Source: Gracilariopsis chorda
Taxonomy: Eukaryota; Rhodophyta; Florideophyceae; Gracilariales; Gracilariaceae
Direction: 5' to 3'
Assembly (NCBI GenBank): GCA_003194525.1
Contig: NBIV01000162.1
Span: 1-64,000, forward strand
Length of the DNA stretch: 64,000 nucleotides
The position numbers and the translations under genes are program-made. This document shows positions 57,004 through 64,000 of this stretch, in pieces (the first letter of the stretch is position 1; the number at the start of each line of letters is the position of its first letter). Under the pieces are notes generated by a model. The model saw only the letters and a program-made list of their open reading frames with translations. It was not told where the DNA came from and did not search any database.

Positions 57004-57299
57004 TTTGCCACGTGTTGGAATGAACAGGCGGGGTTTTGCAGCTGAGTGGCTGGCACAACAATTTGATTGTATTGCAAGCCATTCAGCAGCCATTGCACCG
57101 TCAACTTGCAGCAGCAGCAGCAAATTAACTGAACGCTTTGCTGCTGCTGCTGAATTTTTTAATAGTGGGGAGGCGTTGCGCCAAATGGGCGATTTGCATG
57201 CGCAAACGGGGGCGTGCAAAGCGAATTTGAGGCGCAACGCCTCCCATCAATCAACCACACCCCCCTCATACATGTGTAAATCGTTAAGAGTGGTTGAGA

Positions 57300-57697
57300 T
57301 GTACAAGTTTACACGCGCCCATGCGCTGCAGTCGGCCAGAGGCGAGTGCCACAAGTGGACACGCCACGCCCCATTGGCGCCTAGTGCAGGGCGGTAGTGC
57401 CTCCAAAAATTTCAGGGCACCGCTCTCCAAACTAACAGCGCTGCTGCACTGTAATGTTCAGGCCTCTGGCCTCTATAGAAGGGCAAAGTCCAGTGCGCTA
57501 CCTCACCCCCCTCTCAGAGTGAAGTGACTTCGCACACCATCTCAAGTGATCACCGGATCACAAGCTTACGCTAACTCACGTGTTTCTTTGGCTCACGCGA
57601 TCTTCGTGCTTTTCGTCAGGCAGCGTCTTCGCAACTACGTGAACCAGAGAGCCCTGTGTATCGCGCAGTCATGTCGAATCGTTGCGACTGGTAACGC
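57300..57697. other. Flank between Helitron and hypothetical gene (copy B)
   Basis: This is the duplicate of 2781-3178, nearly identical. It begins with T57300, the complement of the A flanking the Helitron 5' end. Confidence 0.45.
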
Positions 57698-58310
57698 ATG
57701 CGAGAATCCTGCAAACAACGCTACGACAGAGCTCTGCAGCGCGTGGGCTGGGCGTCCGATACGACAATGTCGTTCCCAATAGTCCATGATGGTCTGACCG
57801 AGACATACACATGGGTGAATGAGGTCATCGGACTAATACGGAGTCTTGAATCTTACGGCGTAGAGAAGGTCACGATACGCGCTTCGTCATGCTTGACGAT
57901 CTACGGTCACTGCCATCTGGCGAGTGTTCTCATGGACATGTGAACGCCTCGCGCATTTCGATCTCAAATTCTTGGACGAGCTCGCGCACAAAGTCGACAT
58001 CGACTTCTTTTGCCATACTGCAGACAAGACTTATCTAGCGTACACGCTAGGCGGCAATTTCATGTAATTCTTGACATCTTGGTTTGAAACACCCACCGGA
58101 GTAAACAGGAGATGTGTCTCCTTCATGAAATTGTGCCAATTGGAAAAGCTAATTCTCTGGACGGCGGCCCTCGAAGAGGTTCCTGCTGGCATGAATGTCG
58201 AGCACAACCAGTGCGTACTACGTGCTCCCCGCACGTTTTACGTGATACCACCGACCATAGTTCTCAGCGAGAACAATCCTTGGGCCTTTCAACCATGCAG
58301 GCGCAAATAA
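57698..58310 (+). pseudogene. Hypothetical protein gene, copy B (frameshifted)
   Basis: This is the duplicate of the 204-codon frame at 3179-3793. A 2-base loss near 57940 (CATGTGTGAACG in copy A, CATGTGAACG here) ends the first frame after 81 codons. A TAT-to-TAA-type change near 58066 adds a stop. The remaining coding sequence is still recognisable to 58310. The damage is specific to this copy. Confidence 0.6.
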
Positions 58311-58365
58311 CAAGGAGACTTCCTTGCGAGCAAACTCTCTCCTCAACACGCATGACGTGAGCAGA

Positions 58366-58607
58366 TCACGCTGTACATAACGCTTTCATGGCGCCAACTC
58401 GAGGGCATGTACCGACACATATACCAGCTTCAGTACTTTTAACCCAGCTTCTGGGAATGTACAGAGCGTCCAAAGGAGTCGTTGAGAGCGGTGCCAACTT
58501 TGGTAACCGAGCGTAACTGTCCGAGTTTGGAGCATACAGCATTGACAGAGTTAGCATATCATTGTTGCCATATCGGTAATACTTGGTCATCACCACCGGG
58601 TTCGGTC
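58366..58607 (-). pseudogene. Fragment of secreted histidine-rich protein gene, copy B
   Basis: This is the duplicate of the relic at 3849-4090, with identical translation. It adds no coding sequence beyond copy A. Confidence 0.72.
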
Positions 58608-59106
58608 GCGTTTCTTTTTACTCCCTGCACGTAAGCAGCGGATGGTCTCGGTATTTGTATTTTGGAATTTCCTATGCCACTACGGGCCGCAGGAAGAGCA
58701 CAAATCCCACGATGTTTGACAACGACCAATTCCACTGAACCGCCCTGTTTCTTGCGCGTGTTAGACGTTACGGGTGATAACTAATCCTAACGAAAATCAA
58801 AACGTTCTAGCAACGTCTTTTCCCTCGTGTTTGTTGCTTCATGACAACATGCTGATCGAAATGCCTTGGCTTACGTACACTAGGGCGTGTACGTAGTTAC
58901 ATGATGATTGCGTAATTTCAATGCATCAGAGCTAGATCTATAAATTTCCAGCGTGCCATAGGGGACTGAATTGTTGGAGCAGGCAGCCCTGGATGTCAGC
59001 AAACTAGATATATACTTGCGTCAGGAAATACATAGACTTGCGTACGTAGCAAGAGAGTAGCTAAGCAGATACTCACGTAGTAAAACAATGACTAGAAACA
59101 AATGTA
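58608..59106. other. Unassigned spacer (copy B)
   Basis: This is the duplicate of 4091-4589, including the TACGTACAC / GTGTACGTA palindrome near 58875-58895. No gene was recognised. Confidence 0.4.
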
Positions 59107-60457
59107 ATGACCAAGAATAAGCATAAACACACATCTCATTGCACATCTGTATTTAAACCTCTTCTAATTTCCCTGAAGATCCGTCATGGGACTATATCAA
59201 CTTCACCAATTCCCTACTCATTCATCCTTGACATTGATTTTTCCCACAATATTTTTGCCATGAATCTTATCACTTCTTCACATGACCCAAGCGCTCTTGA
59301 AATATTGGAAAATGCCTCTATCGAACGCAAAGAGGAATTTACAAAATTTTCGTTCGAGGACGAAAGCCCAAAATCCGATCAGGAAAACGATTCAGACAGC
59401 CCTATTTACGAAAGTTTCTATAATGAGGGTGGATCGGAAGCTATTTTAAAAATGTCAAGTTTTTCTGACAGAGCAAATGACTCCGTTTGGACTAGCATCC
59501 TAAAGATTGTGGTCGAAACTTGGAACAAATTGGCCAAGGGAAAACATTTTCTTTCAAGCCGAAGGATGTAATTTTCATGTTGTTTACGGTCTTTAAGCAC
59601 GATGGACACTAGGTCTTCATGGGGAGTATTTTTGATATCAACAGACACAATTTTGAACGATTAATTATGAACTTCTTGACGATGACTGGTGTAGATGTAT
59701 ACAATGATTTCGTTGCAACTGCCGATTCTAGTTAAACGATGGAGAGAATGATGCTGAATAATAATAGTTTTGCCAATTTTAAATTTGCCATGTATGCGAC
59801 AGACGTCACATTTCAACAATCATTTGGTCCATCGGGAAATTTGGCGGAGGGGAAGAACTATTATAGTGGTAAGCACCTCTTTTATAGATATAAGGTAGAA
59901 GTTTCTGTTTTTCCTAGGTATTGATATTGGTTGCGGTGAGCACGCTCTTAGTTCTGTTTCAGACATTGACTTTTTTAGGAAAGGATTAGAGAAGAGGGAC
60001 ATCAAAAAGATTATATCGCACGCTGGAATTCTATCAGAGAAATATGAACATCAATGGGCTGTAATAATGGATAAAGGTTATCAAGTTGCAGTTGAGCAAG
60101 TTCATGCTATTCATTCTAAGAAGAAGCCAAAATATGGAATTTTGTCAAGGAGCGAAGAAGTGAACACTGGTAAGATATCAAGCGACAAAATTATAGTAGA
60201 GAACTATTTTGGAAGATTATGTCTTTTGTGGGTTGTTTTGTCCAACAAATATCGTTGGGCAGAGAATTTTTATGACAAAATAATTTTGTTTTGTTTGTCT
60301 ATGACTAATTCACATATTTTGTGGCATCCGCTGAGAGCAGATGATTTGGATTTTTACAACCGCTATAAGAATCGTCTCCATCATATTAGGCCACTTACTC
60401 AGTTTGTCGCTATTTCGTTAGTTCATCAAATAGTTCCGAAAAAACTATAGAGAAATT
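59107..60457 (+). pseudogene. DDE transposase T1, copy B
   Basis: This is the duplicate of 4590-5940. The first frame runs slightly further (to 59571) because the stop after KLAKG in copy A is AAA here. The second and third catalytic positions (MDKGYQ at about 60067, VENYFGR at about 60197) and the YATDVTFQ motif near 59800 are all present. The frame is still broken between 59571 and 60067. Confidence 0.78.
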
Positions 60458-60606
60458 ATAGAAGCTGTAATCCTAGAATACTTACAGTATAAATGTGGCA
60501 TAAGTGAGAAGAAAATATTTTCAAACCTGTTTTTGAAATCAAACTGCAAAATGGTGCCAATTCGATTGCACCGAAAGAGTGGATGGGATGAGCAGTTGTA
60601 GCCTTA

Positions 60607-62757
60607 TTGCAGCCTTATGTAGAAAAGCACAGAATCAATTCCCGAGATAGCAGTCTCAAGACTGTACCGATTGCATTCAGCACATTATGGCGCTTACATA
60701 CGGCAAAAACCGCAGCACTAGCACTCCTGGCGGACAAAGCTGCAGAGCGGGCAGCAGAAATCAAAAAATACGAAGATGATACTGATCAACGTAGCACCGA
60801 AAACGAATCGGACTCTCAAAGTCCCGTTTTTGACTCCTTCTACGACAACTGAGGAAGCCAGAGTATACTCTGCATGACGAATTTTACAAGTGTCGAATTT
60901 GAAAAGCTAAACGGATTTCTAGTTGGACACATTATTAGTCGATAGAATGTGAGACACGGAAAACGGTGCAAATATGGACCCAAAGATTTGCTGTTTATGA
61001 CTCTTTCAGGTCTAGAACATGCTGAGCAGTGGGAATACATGGCTAAGATGTTCAATGTGGAAGGGCCCACATTCAAGAAGATGATCATATCCTTTGTCAA
61101 ATTTGTGTCTGAGTACGCTTATGAACGGTTTGTTGAGGACTTAACGGAGAAGTACAATGTGGAGCTACTGAACGAAAAGAAGAGAATTTTCAAACACTAC
61201 TCGTTCGCCTTGTATGCTACGGATGTAACCTTTCAAAAGAGCAAACGATCATCTGGGAATATTGGGGAAGGGAGGCTCTACTACAGTGGTAAGCATAAGC
61301 TGTATTGGTATAAGGTAGAGGTGAGTGTTCTGCCTCTCGGGCTTGCGCGCCACTGCTCTACCCATATGCCTGGCTCTATTTCTGACTTGGATATTTTCTA
61401 CAAGAACCAACAGTAGCACAAGAACAGTGTGTTCAAAAAGGAGGACGAAAAGAATATTATTGATGAAGAACTACATTCTGGTCTATATCAGGATATGTGG
61501 GCCCTACTCAAGTGCAGTGCCCTCAGAGAGGGACTCTTTGTACTTGGTGGATTTCCAGAATGTTTCGGTAATGTAGTCATTGCATGAACTACGACCACTA
61601 ATGGTGGATTTGACACGTGGGACACGGAAGAGTCAATTGGCGGTTGGCCACAGTTGTGGGCATGAACCACAAAAGTGGAGTAATTTAGCTAATTCTATTT
61701 ATTGTTTTTACACCCATTTCTGGGATGGTTAGTACTTAGTGCGCCGGCGGGTTGCTCTTGCACCAGTAAACCTTCCCCAACAAGGGACCTCAACCTGGGG
61801 AATTGGCTCTAGACCTCACCGCCTTCGCGTGTTCTCTACTCTTCTTTGGAGTGAAGCACCATCGCATACAGGAAGTCTAACCCCCTTACCTATCTAAAGA
61901 ACCCGAGTATTCGGATTGTTATTCCAGCTTTCTTGGCGTTCACTTTGTATAAGGTTTATTTACCGGCACTGCCGTTAGTCTTCGTCACGACACTTGTGAC
62001 TCAGCTCCCCCTTATTTTTTCCCTTACAGGGTGGCTTTCCCGCTACCCACAGCTCGTGTTCGCGTGTGCCACTAAAGTGGAAACCTCACCTCTCTAGAGG
62101 ACGACCATCCCCATACACCGCTCCTGCGGATACCCGATTCTTGCCTCAACCTCCCTGCGCAAGTCGCGACGGTTGGCCTCGGCCTTACAACCCGACATAG
62201 TCGTGCCACTCCTGGGAGGGCTCTACCCAACTGGGCTCACCTCTAACGAGGTAACATCCCGAACGTTTTTCGGTGCGCTTCCGCTTCCGGGCATTGCACT
62301 ACAGTGATTGTGAACAAGGGGTATCAAGGACTGCTAGAAGTGATTTGCGCAATTCACCCAAATAAGACACCACGAAACGGGAGCCTTACAGTTGCTGAAC
62401 GAAATGTGAATCGCAATACATCGAGCGATAGAACAATAGCCGAGAACTACTTTAGGCGCTTGTGTTTCTTATGGAAAATTTGTGGTTCTAAGTATCGCTG
62501 GAAGGAAGCCTACTATGATCAATTCTTCTTCCTCGCCGTCTCTTTAACAAACATGCAGGTCAACTGGAATCAACTTCGTGCAGACCATGGAGAGTTTTAT
62601 TGGAAGTACATACGAAGACTCTATGGTATTGGAGAAGAACTTGTGAGAAGAGAAACGATTGTCAAAGGCTGTACCGGGAGTGCAAGAAACGCCGTATGGC
62701 TGTGGATTTTCGATCGTTGGCTGCGGTACATGAGAAACATAGCTCATATCCTGATGC
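60607..62757 (+). pseudogene. DDE transposase T2, copy B
   Basis: This is the duplicate of 6090-8240, with the same 0.8-kb insertion and the same Asn in NKGYQG. A few amino-acid differences from copy A (for example PNKTP for PKKTP and AYYDQF for VYYDHF) are the expected scatter after duplication. Confidence 0.78.
61504..62303. mobile_element. 0.8-kb insertion in T2, copy B
   Basis: This is the duplicate of 6987-7786 with about seven base differences, somewhat more than in the neighbouring coding sequence. The ends and the flanking CTAC are unchanged. Confidence 0.55.
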
Positions 62758-63591
62758 TGATTTTGACCCGTTTGAATAGAATTCCATTCCTATTGTCAAT
62801 GTTGAGTGGCCACACTTTATGTAAACAAGATGGCGTTGGGTCCACATACCTGGGTGAAGCAAAGTTGCCAACTTCACCTACAGCCAGGAGAAAGGCACCC
62901 AGCCACCACCTAGAGTTGTGTACAAAGTGTGGCTTGGCGGTGCTCAAACCGAACTGCTCTTGTCTTCCATGTGTTCTCTCATTTCCTGGTTGATGACCAT
63001 AGCCGCCCAGTTACTGGCCTTCCCGGTTTGGCCAGTTTGTTCTGCGAAGCGGGAGTCCTGCAACCCGGCGGCTTCATTAACAGCAGTTGTGGAGGCATGG
63101 ACGCCGGACGCGACGACATGAATGTCAACTACAGGGGTGGCGGCGGCGCTCCACCCTTGGACGTTGCACCCGATAACGTTGGCGGTTATAGAGTTGGCGG
63201 TGACGGAGCAGATGAGCCGGAATTGCTCGCCGGCGGTCGCAGTGGCAGAGGGAGAGAGCCTCCACCGCCTGAAGTTCTGCCACAGGGCAGTGACGGCAGA
63301 GTTCGCACAACTGGCGCACCTGACTGCACGGATCCCCACGGCGGCGGGGGTGGAGTGGGGGCTGCCGGAAGGGTAAACATCGTGCGGAATGGTATGGTGC
63401 CGGCGATCCTGTGGAGTGGCTGGATGAAAAGAGAGAGAGCAGTGGCTATTTTGTCAGAGAGCAACATCGGTAGCAGTGAACTAAACGCGCGAGAAATACC
63501 CGTGTGTAGAGCTGCGGTGACAAGAGGAAAAGTCGAGAGTGTGGCAGAAGCAACAAATGTGTCCGAAAAACGTGTTTAACATTAAAGGGGG
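62758..63591. other. GC-rich stretch without a recognised gene (copy B)
   Basis: This is the duplicate of 8241-9074, almost identical. Overlapping long frames on both strands reflect base composition. Confidence 0.4.
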
Positions 63592-63966
63592 TGTTACGGG
63601 CAGCGTTTTGTTTTGTTTGCGAGAAAATCTGCGGCCGAAACGGTTTCTAAGACAACATGAACATGAGTACCAAAAACGATGGCAGGAAAGAAACAGTAGC
63701 TTCAACAAACTTGTGCTCTGCACTTCATGGAGGTGGGGGAAGAGCGCTTGCTTCAGCTGCCGCCGCAGGAGACGGCGGAGGCGCGCGCGCTGCGGCTGTT
63801 GCCACAAGAGACGGGTGCCGCTGTGCGCGCGGCGGTTGTCTGCGCGTTGGCGCGGCGCGCTATAAAGGTATCCCTGAAAAGGCGGCTGCAAGCACTTGGC
63901 TGTTTGTTTGTTATGTGCCACCGGTTGGCGCTGTGAAGTGGCAGAGGAGGCCACGCGGCCTAGACA
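63592..63966 (+). mobile_element. LTR-like block, copy B (fossil)
   Basis: This is the duplicate of 9075-9449: TGTTACGGG start, CTAGACA end, TATAAAG inside and the TGGTGGCAGCG motif just after it. It runs to the window edge, so what follows is unseen. Confidence 0.33.
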
Positions 63967-64000
63967 GTGTTGGTGGCAGCGAAAAGCTAGTACAGAAATA

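Larger units (their letters stand above)
50685..57299 (-). mobile_element. Helitron 1, autonomous type, 6.6 kb
   Basis: On the minus strand it starts A|TCTCAACC at 57299 and ends GGCCGAAGATC, 7 bases, CTTG at 50685. It has one long Rep-helicase coding region (50962-56251). The 3' hairpin 11 bases before the end fits Helitron geometry, although canonical Helitrons end CTRR. The subterminal 5' region has a perfect 15-bp inverted repeat GGGAGGCGTTGCGCC (about 57171-57185 and 57230-57244). It is followed without a gap by four short units, and the whole array ends next to T, so A...T flanks a single insertion of 8482 bp. Confidence 0.9.
54538..64000. repeat. Segmental duplication, copy B
   Basis: This is the second copy of the segment at 1-9483, in direct orientation about 54.5 kb away. 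It enters inside the Helitron Rep gene and runs to the window end without a visible break in homology. Relative to copy A, the Helitron N-terminal frame is more open here, whereas the hypothetical gene at 57698 is shifted out of frame by a 2-base difference. Confidence 0.95.

Overview
This is a transposon-rich piece of a nuclear eukaryotic genome. Two plausible host genes with TATA-type or compact single-exon structure sit in a background of Helitron, PIF/Harbinger, pogo-like, Ty1/Copia and Ty3/Gypsy sequence. No rRNA, tRNA, CRISPR or bacterial operon structure was seen. The intron-poor genes, the secreted histidine-rich protein, the Kazal-type inhibitor and the Harbinger accessory domain would fit a red alga or an oomycete-like protist. 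That assignment is inference from family resemblance, not proof.

Layout. Bases 1-9483 and 54538-64000 are two copies of one segment, about 99% identical by eye, in the same orientation and about 54.5 kb apart. Each copy holds the 5' part of a minus-strand Helitron, a hypothetical gene, a fragment of a secreted-protein gene, two related DDE transposase genes in tandem, a 0.8-kb insertion in the second of these, and an LTR-like block. Both window edges lie inside the duplication, so its true length is unknown; a tandem duplication with a period near 54.5 kb or an assembly artefact are both possible.

Between the copies: an unassigned stretch (9.5-11.3 kb); a complete gene for a secreted 618-residue histidine-rich protein (11413-13269); a secreted Kazal-type inhibitor with two extra four-cysteine modules (14747-15187, minus); a decayed reading frame (15.5-16.6 kb); a complete-looking PIF/Harbinger transposon with 15-bp TIRs and a 3-bp target duplication (18742-21219); an old Copia fragment (21.6-22.7 kb); a pogo-like transposon nested in an LTR-like repeat (22.9-25.4 kb); a degraded plus-strand Helitron (25572-30992) cut off by an old Ty3/Gypsy fossil (31-39 kb, chromodomain at 45.5 kb); and a younger minus-strand Copia fossil (39.4-43.4 kb) with an 80-bp minisatellite beside it (44.2-44.7 kb). 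Retroelement debris then runs to 48.8 kb.

The most striking structure is at 48818-57299: one 6.6-kb Rep-helicase Helitron followed head to tail, with no spacer, by four 463-470-bp non-autonomous units. All begin TCTC, four of five end CTTG, and the whole array is flanked by A and T as expected for one Helitron insertion. This looks like a frozen product of rolling-circle transposition with terminator read-through. The Helitron's protein is broken by a few changes. Copy A and copy B have decayed differently: the N-terminal frame is more open in B, while the hypothetical gene downstream is open only in A.
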